Shown in pieces: positions 11,945-24,377 of a DNA stretch of 64,000 nucleotides. The stretch lies in the NCBI RefSeq assembly GCF_033958435.1, contig NC_134138.1:81082298-81146297 (forward strand), given 5' to 3'. The position numbers and the translations under genes are program-made. Positions within the stretch are counted from its first letter, which is position 1. The number at the start of each line of letters is the position of its first letter. A model generated the notes under the pieces. That model saw nothing but the letters and a program-made list of their open reading frames with translations. It did not search any database and had not been told where the DNA came from. Source of the DNA: Carettochelys insculpta. Its lineage: Eukaryota; Chordata; Testudines; Carettochelyidae.

Positions 11945-12215
11945 AGCAAATTATCGACTCTCGACTTCCCTTACCCCAATGGGGGGCAGGAGTACCACAG
12001 TCAATGGGGGCACCCTACAAGTTCAGTTTAGCTCACCTAGTGGGGACATGCTAAACTGAACTCTGGAAAATCAACTGCAGCAGGGTGGGTTCTTCCCTGC
12101 ATTGCTAATATGCTGTACCCTGAGCAGCAAGATCCTTATCACTGTGGGCAAGGGTATCACAAACTAGCTGCAGCTCCAAAGCCAAAAGGAGATATTTAAA
12201 ATATCCCAAGAGGAT
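11945..12215. repeat. Decayed fold-back repeat fragment
   Basis: A perfect 13-bp inverted repeat (agttcagtttagc at 12020, gctaaactgaact at 12050) lies inside sequence such as cgacttcccttaccccaatg and aaaatcaactgcagcaggg. It resembles a turtle MITE interior I remember, but the ends are not identifiable. Confidence 0.4.
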
Positions 12216-13076
12216 TCCGTAAAGGACTACCACAGTATGGGGCAATTATAATCAAATTTCACCTGGCAATGTAGTTTCCAAATCACCATTACATTTGTGA
12301 AATACTCTGTTTAGTCTGCTTCTCACGCAAACCAGCTTGCATGACAAGTCTACACGTGACAGAAGCTGCAAAAGCATTAACATCTTAGGCTGAAAACTAC
12401 GTTTCATTTAAAAAAAATGTCTTGTCCCATCTCTCAATTCCTAGACAGCACAGGTGAAAGAAATCAACTCAAGAAATATTTCTCAGGGATACACTATGTG
12501 GTCAAGAACTGACCTTTGCATTTTTATTTCTTCCATTGACCTGAGTGAAACATGTTCTGCAATGCAAGAAGCAAACCCAGAAGAGACGTTTAGAATTTTT
12601 CTAACTCATTCATAGGAAACACTGTAGGAGATCTGCACTTCTTCCAGCCCTTCTGTGTGACTTACTGTCTTGGCCAACAAAAAGCAGTACCAGTATCTAC
12701 TAGTTCCTTTCAAATAAAGACAAATGATAAAGCTACCAGTCACACAAACTCTTGTTGCCCAGCAAATCCTCAGTTCTAAAAGCCACACAATCAATTCCTT
12801 GTCACTTAGGAACTGCATTATAGTATTTCTCTGACTGCATTCATGTGTCACTTGCAGTCACCGCACCGCAAAGAAGAGTTTTACTGCTACAACGTGCAGA
12901 TTTAAAATGGCGTACATGCAACATTAGTCACAACACGGCTTTTCATGTATGTGGCCTTGAAATAATTGATAAATACTTTTCTTGGGCATCTGTGGAAAAA
13001 GTTTTCAGAGAGCTGGGTGGCATACCCATTTAGTCATTTCTATCCTGTGACAGAGTGGTTACTAAATATTCTTAGA
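12216..13076. other. Non-coding stretch, nothing recognised
   Basis: Short frames only (81-82 codons). Confidence 0.5.
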
Positions 13077-13330
13077 GGCTATGTCCACACTAGAAGCATC
13101 TGTCGACAGAAGTTGCTGTTGACAGAAATCTCAGCAGAACCTCTGCCGATCGATTGCATCTACACACAACTTGCTCTGTTGACAGAACTGCCAGGCTGCA
13201 CTGCACTCTGGTGAAAAAGCAGAATGGCAGCTCTGCAAACAGGACTGCCTGGTAACCAGAAGCCCTGTGTGTTGACAGAAGTGGCTACACTGTACTTCTG
13301 TCAACATTACTCTCCAGTGCGGCCACAGCC
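13077..13330. mobile_element. Harbinger-like MITE, TGTTGACAGA family
   Basis: 254 bp. The left end ggctatgtccacactagaag faces a right end that reads, reversed, ggctgtggccgcactggag. Flanking aga/ata is a 2-of-3 target duplication. The motif TGTTGACAGA or its complement recurs five or more times, as it does in the 7680 derivative and the full-length element at 26515, so it probably belongs to that lineage. Confidence 0.75.
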
Positions 13331-13895
13331 ATAGCCCTGTTCAGCAGCCTGACCCCTACTGCCCCCAAGATCCTTGCTAGAAGAGAAACTTCAGGCTTCT
13401 GCCTTGTGATTGGGACATCAGCCGACTTGCATGGGCTAGGGGATGTGGGGCTAAGGATTCTTAATTCTGATGTCTTCTTGAATTCAACCTTTAAAAATAT
13501 ACCAGTTCTAATGCCAGTCTGCAGCACCACAAGAGACAGAGGATGTTGCCAGACATGCCAGATTAACATTGATCTCTGTAAATTTCTATGACTGTCTCAA
13601 ACGCTTGCCAGGGAGAGTAAGAATGTCTTAATTTCCCTGTGCTGTTCTCATCATGGAACTCTGAGATGAGAGTGCACCATAAAATAAAAACCTCTCCCAG
13701 GGTCCAGTGATGTGATCAGGGACACGCAAGAGCTCCTGTCTCATGCAAAGGCTATGGATAATAGTAGCACGGGAACAAGACACTTACACACCATACACAG
13801 CTGGTTTGAAACACATGCAAAAGCTATTGTTGTAGGAGAGTTCACCGATATGAAGTAAGCTTTGTACAGGCTTGAATCCAGAGCTGGCCTTGGGA
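13331..13895. other. Non-coding stretch, nothing recognised
   Basis: A 94-codon minus frame runs across it and into the preceding MITE and is not gene-like. No other structure seen. Confidence 0.5.
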
Positions 13896-14620
13896 CAGTG
13901 ATGGGCAACCTGGGGCCCACTGGGCTTCCACACACAGCCCGCAGGACATCATGTTTACTGTTGCCCATGTGCAAGGTGGCCAAATTCCACTGGTTTCCAT
14001 CCTTGTAGCTGTTTTCTTGCCTACTCATGTTAGGAAAGTGCTGTACATAAAGCTCGCGAAGTGAGATACATGCTGATTGCACACAACACGGCCCATAAGA
14101 GCCAGGTACTCCCTCATCATTCAAAGCACTGCTATGGTTCATTTGGCAAACCCTGCAAATTCTAGGTACAGACGTTCAGTTTGTAAAACTACCCTCTCCT
14201 GGGAGACTGTCTTGGTTATGACGACCTTGCAGCCAGTGGGCTGACAGCCTTGCTGGCCCCAAGGACAAGGTGTCTGGAGGAGAGGAGGCTCCATGCTCCT
14301 GGAAGGGGTGGGGCTGTGGCAGCCAGCTCTCTGTACTGCTCAGAGTGTACCATGCTGCCCCTTCCACCCAGCCCTCCTGCCTGCCTGGAGCATGCCACAC
14401 AGCACTCTAATAGCAATTTAAAGGGCCCAGGGCTCGGCAGGCTGTGGCAGCAGTCAGAAGCTTCAAGCCCTTCTTGAATCACTGAGCCTCAAGGCAACTG
14501 ACCCCTTCGCTCACTCCCATCCACACTGGCAGGCGTGTTTGCAAGTCTCCTCCCCCTCCCCCGCCCCAAATGAAGGGCTACTCATGTGACCCACTCACTA
14601 GCCTAAGTTGTGCATTGCTG
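13896..14620. mobile_element. hAT-like non-autonomous element
   Basis: The ends cagtgatgggcaacctggg and, reversed from the right, cagcaatgcacaacttagg form a hAT-like inverted repeat. The GC-rich interior contains caatttaaagggcccaggg, which recurs in other repeats of the window (42936, 53640, 63655). A clear 8-bp target duplication is not seen. Overlapping frames here are not genes. Confidence 0.55.
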
Positions 14621-16854
14621 ATTTAGAATCTGGGACATTTCCTGATTTCAGGCCCTAGGAATTTGAGGGACTTTAAATTTAATTGAAAAGGAGAATCATC
14701 TCAGCCAACATTTAAGCACTCTAATTGCCAATAGAAGCTTCAAATTTGCAGCACCGCTGAAGTCAGCACAGCACTTCTGGATATGAGGCTACTGTATTTT
14801 GATGTGGAAATCTGGATTTAAACTGGTACTGGTTGGAAAATATCAAATTAAATTTCTAGTCCATTTCCTAGGAAGACAGTGTTGAAAACATGAAACAAGG
14901 GTTAGAATTACATAACTACTCCCCACCCCCCTCTAGATCAAAGCATATTAAAGGTCCCTGGCACAGATACCAACAGGTCTCTTGATTGCTTTGACCAATG
15001 TAGATCAGCTCACAGCCAATGGGAGAGATGGGAAAACTACACAGGCTTCCACCAAAGGCACTAGGGCTGATGCAAGCTCCCTGCTTGCATGCTTAATGCA
15101 GATGAAGCAGCTCCTATGCTACATAGTTGTTAAGTGACTATCCTTCAGAATCGTTTTAACTATTGTCAGACATGCACTGAGTCCAACAAAAGTAGCTGGA
15201 CTGCACTTCTGCAGCTGGAAGCTTTGGAGGGAGAAAAGCCTGAATTAGAGGAGTTTGGGGTCCAGCCTCAGAAATACTCAGTAATCTTTAAAGTCTACAG
15301 ACTGGCCCTCAGCATAGCAGTGTGTGATCATGACAGGCAGAAGTGTCTTACAACACAGGTGGAGGAGGAAAGAAAAATTGGTTTGAAGGTCCACCACATG
15401 CACTAAAGCCAACTCTCCTTACTCTGCTATCCGAAGATGTAAGCATTTATTTCAATGTGAAGAGCAGTTGAATAGTAGCAGGCAATGCTGCTTGTTCAGG
15501 ATAGTCCTCCTTGCAAGGTCATTCCTTCAGATTTCCTTGCTGTCCTTTGATAGTAATTTTTTGCCTGTGCACTATAAATTTTCCTGCGTTATTTTTTTCA
15601 ACTTTTTTACTTAGCAAACCAACAAAACAGCTCTCTGGATTTCTTATTAGTCCTTGGAGGCTTTTTAGCATCCTGCATGGGACGGAATCAAACATTAAAG
15701 CTGTGTGCATATTGTATATTTATACTTTCAAGAAAGAATATTTACAGAGAAAAGTGTATATATAATGTTCCACAAAACGTGCACTCTAAATCAGGTTTTG
15801 AAAAAGACAAGTTTTTGTAGGTAGACTTCATTCACAAGTATATTATTCTTAAGAGATTATAGGGACAATTTATCAAATAGAACTATAAACTTATCATTTA
15901 AAATATTTTAATTTGAAATTGGCTTTTAAGTCTGCTGTTGGCAACCGCCAATGTGCTATCATGTTAAACACAAATCATAATGCAGTCTCTCTCCCGGCTA
16001 AATGGCAATTTGGTGACTGAACTACATTAAACAAAACATTTTGCTTGACATGAAAATTCCTCTGATGTTAAAATTGAAAAATCTATTTTAAATTTCTACA
16101 CCAATTCTCAAAAGTCAGTGTATTATTTAGACTTAAGTTTTCAAAAGTGATTCTGGAAAAACCTTAAAGGTGTCTAGTGTTTAGAAAGCACTGAGAATCA
16201 ATTCTCTGAAGATCAATCTGAACACCCAAAAATAGAGATATGCAAAATTAACCTGTCACTGTTGAAAATTCAGCCCATTATCAATTTACAAAGCACGTAA
16301 CGGAAAGCATCTAAGCACTGACTAAAATCAAATGCCATGCAACTAAAATGCCCACAAAGAATCTTACTGTTGGGAAATGCAGCATTAAGACAGCTAGTAT
16401 AAGAACAAAGCCAGAACTCACCTGCATGGGATTGTTATGCTATTAGATTGACACTTTCTTCCCAGCTATTGATATTCTATTACAACACTGTGCATCAGCC
16501 CTCAGGATAAGTCAGATACTAGTACTGACTGCAGGGAACAACAGCTCCCACTTAATGCCCTTTGGGGTGGTGGGAAAGGTGGCAAGGTCCCAGCAACAGC
16601 ACCAGGATGGGTAAAGGGGGAGGGCTGCCACCAGCCACTCCACCCTGACACTCTATATAAACTATTATGGAACTATCTGCACTATACAATTCTACCAGGT
16701 GTACCCCGGCATTTAGGGACAAAGCTGTGGCCTTATCAAACCCTGTCCAGTGTCTCCAGTCCTTCCAGCATAGGCTGACAAATGTGTTTATTCAATTACT
16801 ACAGTCAAGAAATGTGCTTGTTTTCTCAACTCCACTGACTGCACTGGGGTGGTG
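14621..16854. other. Non-coding stretch, nothing recognised
   Basis: AT-rich with frames up to 90 codons. No named repeat; 16130-16260 has the general look of an old vertebrate repeat but cannot be classified by eye. Confidence 0.5.
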
Positions 16855-17160
16855 AACGGCCATCCTACAGGCTGCACATGGCTTGTGTACCCCAGCGTCC
16901 ACAGGCACAGAGCCCTACAGCTCCCAGTGGCCGCAGTTCACTATTCCCAGCCAAAGGAAGCTGTGGAAAGTGGTGCAGGCCAGGCCACCACTTCCTGCTA
17001 TTCCCAGTGGCCAGGAACAGCGAACTGTGACCACTGGGAGCTGTGAGATTCTGTGCCTACAGGTGCTCAGGTGACCAAACTTACTGCCAGCCCATTGATT
17101 CCTAACCCTGACAAACCCCTTGCAGCCAGTGCACAGGGGGTTCCCCGCCCCTGGACTACA
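16855..17160. repeat. GC-rich palindromic repeat (hAT-like)
   Basis: Arms acagctcccagtggccgcag (about 16916) and ccactgggagctgt (about 17031) mirror each other, as do gttcactattccc and ggaacagcgaac. The right edge cagggggttccccgcccctg resembles a hAT terminus. I recall this palindrome from turtle genomes. Boundaries are approximate. Confidence 0.55.
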
Positions 17161-18189
17161 ACTAAAATCTGTCAGTCAATGTCAGGAAATCACAGTACTT
17201 ATGACCATTAGAACCAGAAATGGCACCAATCCACAGGTCTGTCTGCACTTTGAAAATAGCTATCCTATATTTGTGGATAGCCAGACATTTAAAAACCCTT
17301 CTGTTTTTAGTTCTAGTGCCCAACAATATGCTAGTGTAACCCTCACACCTACTGGGTGTGGGTCACTGTCCCATCTGCTGGCACCTGCATGACTCACAGA
17401 GAGAAAGTCTGTAGAGCCTCAGCTGAGCAGCAATTTTAGCTCAAACTGTAGAGGCACCTGCACTAAGCTTCAGAAGTCTCAGATGTGGTTCTGCATATCA
17501 GTGGTTACACTAGGAACTGAGCAGGAGAAGTAAAAGACAGGTCTATGTGCTAAAATGATTATAATTTGGATGGCTGAATCATACAAACCTGGGTAAATGA
17601 CTAACAAAGAAATACACAAACTACTTCTTCCAAAGTAGCAACTCACAAACAAAAACAAAAATAAATAATTTATTCTTTCTAGAGCCTGTCACCTACTTTA
17701 AAAAAAAAAAAAAAAAGCACATTGCAAGCAAACCTGCTACAAATAAACAAACTGGGCAAATGCTCTAACACACTTGTTAACCTTTATTCTCAATGTCCCT
17801 CTGGTAAAAATGTGCTGTGTAATGATGGGCAATGGAATACAGATGGCATGACCAAACATTTCCAGTAAAAAGCCATGACAGAGTTATGAATCTATGGATA
17901 TTTAGAGAACATGTCTGCAGTTCCAGCTAGGGTGTAATTCCCACTTTGAGGAGACATATCTGTGTTAATTTGCTAAAAACAGAGTAGTGGCAGTGAAGGG
18001 AATAGCGGGAAGGGTTAGCTGCCCCCAGCATACACCTATCTGTGACTCTAGGTACTTAGCCAGCCAGCTAGTTCCTCTCTCTGCTTGTGCCACCCTAGCT
18101 ACACACTATTTTAGCACCCTAGTTTTATTAATGCCTGTATGTTCCCTGGATCTGGTAATTATACCCCTCATCTTGAAGGGCAGACACAC
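17161..18189. other. Non-coding stretch
   Basis: A poly(A) run at 17700-17716 is the only distinct feature. Confidence 0.5.
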
Positions 18190-18455
18190 CCATGGATTAT
18201 AAAACCACAGTGATCATCTAGTTTGACCTTCTGTAAAGCACAAGGCGCACTATAACTCCTGTTTGAACGAGGGCGTGTATTTAGGGAAAGCAGCTAGTCT
18301 TGATTTAAAAACTGCCAATGACAGAGAAATCACCACAACCTTTGGTAAACTGTTGCTCTGATTACACTCATTGATAAAAAGTTGCATTTAATTTCCAGCT
18401 TGAATCTGGTCAGCTTTTGTTTGCATTCCTTAGTCTGAAAGACTGAACAGCCCCC
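18190..18455 (-). mobile_element. CR1 LINE 3' end fragment
   Basis: Read on the plus strand it contains gtgatcatctagtttgacct, aactcctgtttgaacgaggg, cttgatttaaaaactgcc, gaaatcaccacaacc and ggtaaactgttgctctgatt, in the order seen in antisense CR1 3' regions of turtles and birds. Old and 5'-truncated. Confidence 0.65.
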
Positions 18456-21400
18456 TTCCCTTTATTGGCCAATCAAGTTACCCTTCCCCCTCTCTTGTTA
18501 AACTGAATTTTGTCACAGTGCACAGCAGAGGGCTTTCGCATCGGGAGCAGGGGCAGATGGGTACGATAGCTGAGTAGCATAAGAAGTAAGACTACAACCA
18601 AAGTCCTAGAAAGCATCTCTGGAGCAAGTGAAAATGTTGTCTAGCTAGGATAAGGAAAGATGCTTTTTGGCCAGATTCTGTCTTTTTAGGAGGAAAGGTT
18701 GTTTATTACTGGGAAGCGGGGACCATGGTTGGGGTACCAGTTAGGGAACGCTTGGCTGTGTTTGTCACTGATGGGGAGAAGTAAAATGATTTCTCAGGTA
18801 AAGTTGAGGGTACTTCTGTGGCAATTCCAGAAAAGTTTTGCAGGTGGGAGCAGGGTAGAAGTGTTTTTCATTGGCAGGTGAAGTCAGGGCTGGGGAGAAG
18901 GAGAGGAGCAGAGCTCACAACTCTTGCAGTGTGTGGAAAGCAGGACCAGCTACAAGAAGCTGAAGTTAGGGGTGTGTGTGAAGATCTGTGTTTAAGTTTG
19001 ATGACCATGAGCATTACATGGGAGGCAGACAAGTGAGCATGCATAGCTAGGAAATGCAATCATGTAGGGGTGCTTGTCCATATGCGCTTCCAGTGAAACA
19101 CTGGCATTTCCCCCTGTGCCAGGAATGATGGAAGAAGCCTAGAGTGTGTATGTGTGGTCCCCAAGTGCCTTAACCTTGGACCCAATGCTTCCCCTGAGGC
19201 TCTGCCCCCCACTCACCTCTCTCCACCCCCAGCCCCTCTTGCTTGCCCTTAAGGCCAGTAAAAAACAAAACAAAACACGCATTTGTCAGCCACGGCCACT
19301 TAGCTCCCCTCTGTTCTAAACAGCACAAAAGATTTTGTTCTACATGTGGTTGTATCAGGACACAGTAGAACACCACTGCAATTCAATTCAAAAGCAACTG
19401 TGTCCCCTCAGTACTGAAAGGTTGGTAGAGCCAAGTACTGAAGTGCTCATAAGCATTTCCTTTCCTACCCACAGAGACTCCCATTTCCATTAACAAGGCT
19501 TTACACAGCCTGATCTCAGTCCAATAAATAAGTTGTTTATCATAGAGGCCAAGTCACAGGCTATTGTATGTGGAAGTCCACAAAAGGTACTATGGTAGTC
19601 AGAAGTTATCAGATCATTCAGGGAAGCCAGGCAGATTAAAGTGCACTGACTAAAATACTATTATATAATTTAACACAGGGAATAGCCTACATGTAACATA
19701 ATCAGTAAAGCCAGATTAACCTACCTTGATCACATGGGGAGAGTGTTGTGCTTTAGCCCTTATTTGTTCAGAAATTCAGACAGGGCTTGGGGAAAGTAGA
19801 ACCTACTTGTAAATTTGTTATAGTCAGAGCTGGTGCTTTAAGTTTTGCCCAGTCAGAATTAGCTTTACTGAGAACAAGGGCTTTGATAAGAACAAATTCC
19901 GATTCACATGGTAAAGAGAGTAGAGACCTTTTAAATATGTTATGGAAGGAAAATCTAGGTCTATTTACCTCCATAAGATCTAAGGGCAAGCCATTCTTTT
20001 TACATAAAATGGTAATGCTAGTTCTAGGACTTACCTTGCATTGCTGGCTGTAGGATGTATTTAGAGAGCTATTTAAAGACTCATCCCCACTTGAGGATGA
20101 TTTATAATGTTTTGGCATAGGTACCAAGAATGAGGCAAGCAGAATACAGACAATATCAGTACAAAACACTCAAGTTACTACTTCCCTGTAGGTTTCCTCT
20201 AACCAAAGCACCTCCTTTTATGCACCTGACTGTAGGGCAGAGGTAATTGGCTAGCTCCACCCGCTAATCCCACCCAGCATATGGGAGCAGATGTCAAAAA
20301 GATTTTTAAGGAGACATTTAGAATTGTGTGAGTTATATATTTCACATGTGTGTATGTGTGTGTGAGAAAGAATGTACACTTTATGCTATGTATGTTTAGG
20401 GGAGTAATTTGGGAAATAGTACTAACTTTGAAACCTGACTATTTTGCAAAAATCAAGCAGGTTAGTGCTGAAATGGGGCTGTTGTTATAGTTACCATGGG
20501 TAGGTTTTATTGTATGTTAAGTTTTTTATGAGCAGATCTTATTCTTTTAAAGAGGAATGCTACACTGAACCCTGGATACATTTGTTCACTTCATGACACT
20601 CCATTGTACAATATCAGTACAGTATGGAAGGGAGCCTTATTGATAATTTCTTATTTCTGTTGCCTGTGGTATGAGCAAAATCACTGATCTATGCTGTTGA
20701 ATGATTGCACAGTTGCTCTGGGAGAAACCTGCAACCAAGATGGGTATTTTCAATGGCTTTCCAGTCAGGTGTAAAAATCTATGAACAATATCTTATGTTT
20801 CTTTCAGGACAGCTCATCACTACTGTGGTTGTCTTAAGTTATTCTCATTATTCATAGCCCTTTGTTTTGACTTTGTTAGCTTTATGCTTCTGTTGCATAA
20901 ATGAGGTCATCCTGACATGAGATCTGGTGTGAAATCTGAGTTCTTGAACTGCTTGGCAGGATTCCAGCCACACTTCCAGGATTCTGACTATCATCCAGTA
21001 TGCTTTCAAGGGGGTGATTATGCACTTGTTAAACAGAATCTGCACAAGTAATGGGTATTACATCAGTCAACATGTCTGATCTTCCTCTGTCCTGTGAAAA
21101 AATTTAGTTTTGTTTCTGAATTAGTAGAATGGTTGGCTCAGATCTTCCCAAATTCTTTAGAATTAATTTAAAATAAGGTTAGGTATTAGGAGACATGTGT
21201 CCCTTCTCAGTAAATGGACAGTGATCATTTCACTGTAAATATTAAATGGGCCTTATAAATGTAATGGAAAGTCCACTTTGCATTTTTAGGATCACAAACC
21301 TAAACTTGGTAACCTCGCTCTGGAAAAGCTCTGACCTGAAATGCCATGTTACTAATTTTAACTTCCACTATCTCTACTGCTTAGTTTCTACTGCACTGAC

Positions 21401-21779
21401 AAAGTAACGTTAAATATTTTTTTGACTTTAAACCTAACTTCTGATAGCATCCTCATCATAGAGGACCCAGGTGTATATATGTGTGACTGAACGTACATAA
21501 TTTTGCCTTGGTGTCTGATTAATTTAATAAGCCAGTGTTTAATTGAGCTAAAAAAATAGTTTGTTTAGAGAGTGCCTGTTACTGAATGCTAATTTGTGTG
21601 GAGATCCTATCCTATTAAATTGTCCTGCCAGAAACTAAGCACAGGGTAAGGAGAACAAAAATGGGTATGTAAATTCAAAGGCAGCTTCCCAGAATTGTCC
21701 TGAAGAGCTATGTAAATTGCCAATTATGAAATTTTGTTTCAGTAATTTCCTCTGAGTGCTAATAAAGAGAGAAATTTGG
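18456..21779. other. Non-coding stretch, no gene supported
   Basis: The longest frame (19768-20169, minus, 133 codons) starts at GTG, not ATG, and matches nothing I know. A TG-rich run lies at 20344-20366. No RNA gene seen. Confidence 0.5.
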
Positions 21780-21870
21780 TGAGAGGAAGGCTGATCTACT
21801 GGTTAGGACACTAACCATTTGAGGCACTGGTTCAATTCCCTGATCTACTACAGATTTTATATTACTCTGG
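21780..21870 (+). repeat. tRNA-derived SINE head
   Basis: ctactggttaggacactaac is followed by ggttcaattcc at 21829-21839, an exact match to the Pol III box B consensus. There is no cloverleaf acceptor stem, so it is a SINE head rather than a tRNA gene. It abuts the repeat at 21871. Confidence 0.5.
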
Positions 21871-22585
21871 TAGGATGACCAGGTGTGTGGCTTTTGACCA
21901 CTACACCCAGTCAAAAAGGGAATCTAGTCAGCACTGCACTGCCGACTGGGCCATTAAAAGTCCAGTCGGCAGTGCCGTGGTGCCAGGGCAGACTAGTTCC
22001 TACTTGTCATGGTGCACCATACTGTACCTTGGAAGCAATCTTGCTCCTAGGCAGAAGCCGCCATAGGGCTATGAGCACTGGCTCAGTACTGAGCCCTGCC
22101 TCTGCAAGTCAATGGCTGGTTCTTGGTCAATGGGAGCTGGATGGGCAGTGCTTGTGGGCAAAAGCAGCACACATAACACCCCATGGAGCCTCCTCCCCAT
22201 TTGTCTAGAAGCCAGGCCTCTTGGCTGGGGCACACCTAGGGCAGGCAGGGACCAGGTAGTCTGCTTTAGTGCCACTACCAAGGTAAGCTTGAGCCCCAGC
22301 CCCACTGCCTCAACCCATAGCTCCCTCCTGTATTCCAAATCCCTCGGCATCACCCCCAGTTTGGGCATCGCCTCCTGCACCCCAGTTACTGCCCCAGCCT
22401 GGAGCTCTCTCCCACACCTGGAGCCCCTGTTTAGAACTCTCAGACCAGCCCAGTGAAAATGTGGGGGTGGGAAAGGGAGAGCTACTGAGGGAGGGGGAAT
22501 GTAGCAGGTTGATAACATGGCCTCGGGAAGAGGCGAACCTGGGGTGTTCGGTTTTTGTGCTGGTAGAAATTTGGCAACCTTAGAC
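21871..22585. repeat. Turtle-type interspersed repeat with inverted ends
   Basis: Starts taggatgaccaggtgtgtgg and ends with sequence whose reverse complement begins aaggttgccaaatttctac, a decayed inverted repeat. It contains cactacacccagtcaaaaag and ccattaaaagtccagtcgg, which I remember from many turtle genomes. The interior is GC-rich, which explains the 176- and 114-codon frames; no protein is recognised. Confidence 0.6.
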
Positions 22586-22680
22586 CTTAGGCAAGTCACT
22601 TAAGACCTGATCCTCAAGTATTTAGACATCTAACTCCCATTGAAATTAATAGGAGTTAGATAGCTAAATACATTTAACAA
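22586..22680. repeat. MIR-like fragment plus small palindrome
   Basis: ttaggcaagtcacttaagacc resembles the MIR/L2 'gggcaagtcacttaa' segment. It is followed by a palindrome with arms tatttagacatctaactccc and ggagttagatagctaaata (about 22619-22671). Confidence 0.5.
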
Positions 22681-23667
22681 CATGGGCTGTACCCACGCAG
22701 AGGTTTAGTTCAGTTTGTATCTCTTGGAGATGATAGCATTGTCTTACCTACCAGAGGTGTGGTGCAAATAAATACATTACAATATTGAAGCACTCAGATG
22801 ACAACTATACGGGTCCCTAAGGTAGATAAATACTTTACATTCATGTTTACTGGTGCTTGATGGGAAATAGAAGTTCTTTCTTTACCATGGCTTTAATGCT
22901 TTACGACACTGGAGCTGTGGTCCTGGAGAAAACTTATTCCCTAGGTTGCCTTTTGGAGAAAGTACTTGTCTTTTGTTCTGTGTTAATACAGTGCCTAGTA
23001 TAGTGTGGTCCTGATCCGTGCTTGGTGCAATGATAATATTCCCCCAGGAACTACAGATGTAGCCCAACGTCTGTTTAATCAGCGGGATTCCCATTTATTT
23101 ACTTTTAGTTGTTGTTCTTCCACATTGGTAGTAGGGGAATCAAATGGGATGTGGGATTATAGGATTGGGGGAAACAGTATGGGAGGCAGGGAGAGTTAAA
23201 AGTCTGATGAGGTGTAAATACCAACTCTTTAGCTCTTGAGTGGGTAAACTTGTGCATTGTTACCTCCTGGTTCTACTACATGCTGTTTGAAATATCAGGC
23301 TGGGGAGATTCCAGACCAAATTATGCCTTAATTTGTAAAGGGTCAAATACTTCTGTTGCTAAAAGCCATACTAAAGTCTAAAAATACAAAATAGGGAAGG
23401 TGAATATCTTTGGAGCCTTTTACAACTCCTTGCTCCTGATGCTAAAGCCAGGTCTACACTAGAAAATCTGGTAACTTTTTATTAGGATGGTTTTAATGTT
23501 ACTTTTAGACTGGTAAAGCCCCTACACTGGATGCAGTTATTAGCAAAGAAGTCATTTAGTCAATACGCCTGATTTCCTTTGGAGACCCGGAATAAACAAC
23601 ACCAGCAAAATCATTTGTCAATGAAAGTTGAGTCTATGCTAGAACAGTTTGCTGGTGCAGACTATGA
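22681..23667. other. Non-coding stretch
   Basis: A possible decayed MITE end lies at 23450 (ccaggtctacactagaaaa) with a matching gagtctatgctagaacag at 23631; too eroded to delimit. Confidence 0.45.
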
Positions 23668-24377
23668 CTATGTCTATGCTTAAAGTTTTTGTGCTGTCAG
23701 TTTCACTGTTGATAGTAAACTGGTGAAAGAAACGCCCTGCTTAGTGTACTCACTCACTTCTACAGGAATCAGAGTACATTTGCAGCAATTCCATGGCTGG
23801 TGAGAGCAGTGCTCTGAGGGCAGCTATTCCAAAGTTCAGCTCTCAATTTTGACGATAGATCTTGAGGAGAAAGAGTGGGGGTGAGTGCAGGGCATCCTAA
23901 GTTGCTACTCAGCCTCCACTCTCCCAACACTGATCAGTTCCAGTAGTTCGGCATTGCTATAAGCCTAGGATCTTCTGCTCTGTTTGTTCATTGTCACTGG
24001 TCAGATAATAAGTGAGCACTTGCCAAGAAAATAGGAAGGGAAGTTTCAAAGTTCCTAGGGCTTTACAGGGGGAGGGGTAGATGCCTGCTTACTTGGCAGC
24101 AGGGAGAAGTGCTGGCTGGAGTAGTCATCCAGGCTCTGTGGGATATCTTCCAGAGTCTAAAAGCTCCTAAACAGCAATAATGTATCTTTGCTTGCTTTTG
24201 CAGTGATGTGCATCACTGGTAAGAGCTGTATGTCTCTCGTGGAGGTGGTTTTCTTTCTGCAGTGAAAACTCAGACTTACATTGCAAAGAGTAACTGGCAA
24301 GTGTACATGCTTCCACAGATTTTTGCACAAAAATGGGACCTTTTCTGCTTTAAAGGGTAAGTGTAGACATGCCCTCA
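23668..24377. mobile_element. Decayed GTCTA-ended fold-back element
   Basis: The left end gactatgtctatgcttaaag pairs with the right end read reversed (gggcatgtctacacttaccc). Inner arms (ttaaagtttttgtgctg, caaaaatgggaccttttctg) are only loosely complementary. Probably an old relative of the GTCTACAC elements; no target duplication seen. Confidence 0.5.

Noticed and set aside
19768..20169. 133-codon minus-strand frame with a hydrophobic start
   Set aside because: The first codon is GTG, there is no identified homologue, and the AT-rich context is not exon-like. It might be an old retroelement piece, but I cannot support it.
21780..21862. Possible tRNA gene
   Set aside because: Box B is perfect, but box A is poor and no acceptor stem or cloverleaf pairs; more consistent with a SINE head.
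22069..22599. 176-codon minus-strand frame
   Set aside because: Falls inside a GC-rich turtle-type repeat and has no recognisable domain; overlapping plus frames are of similar quality.
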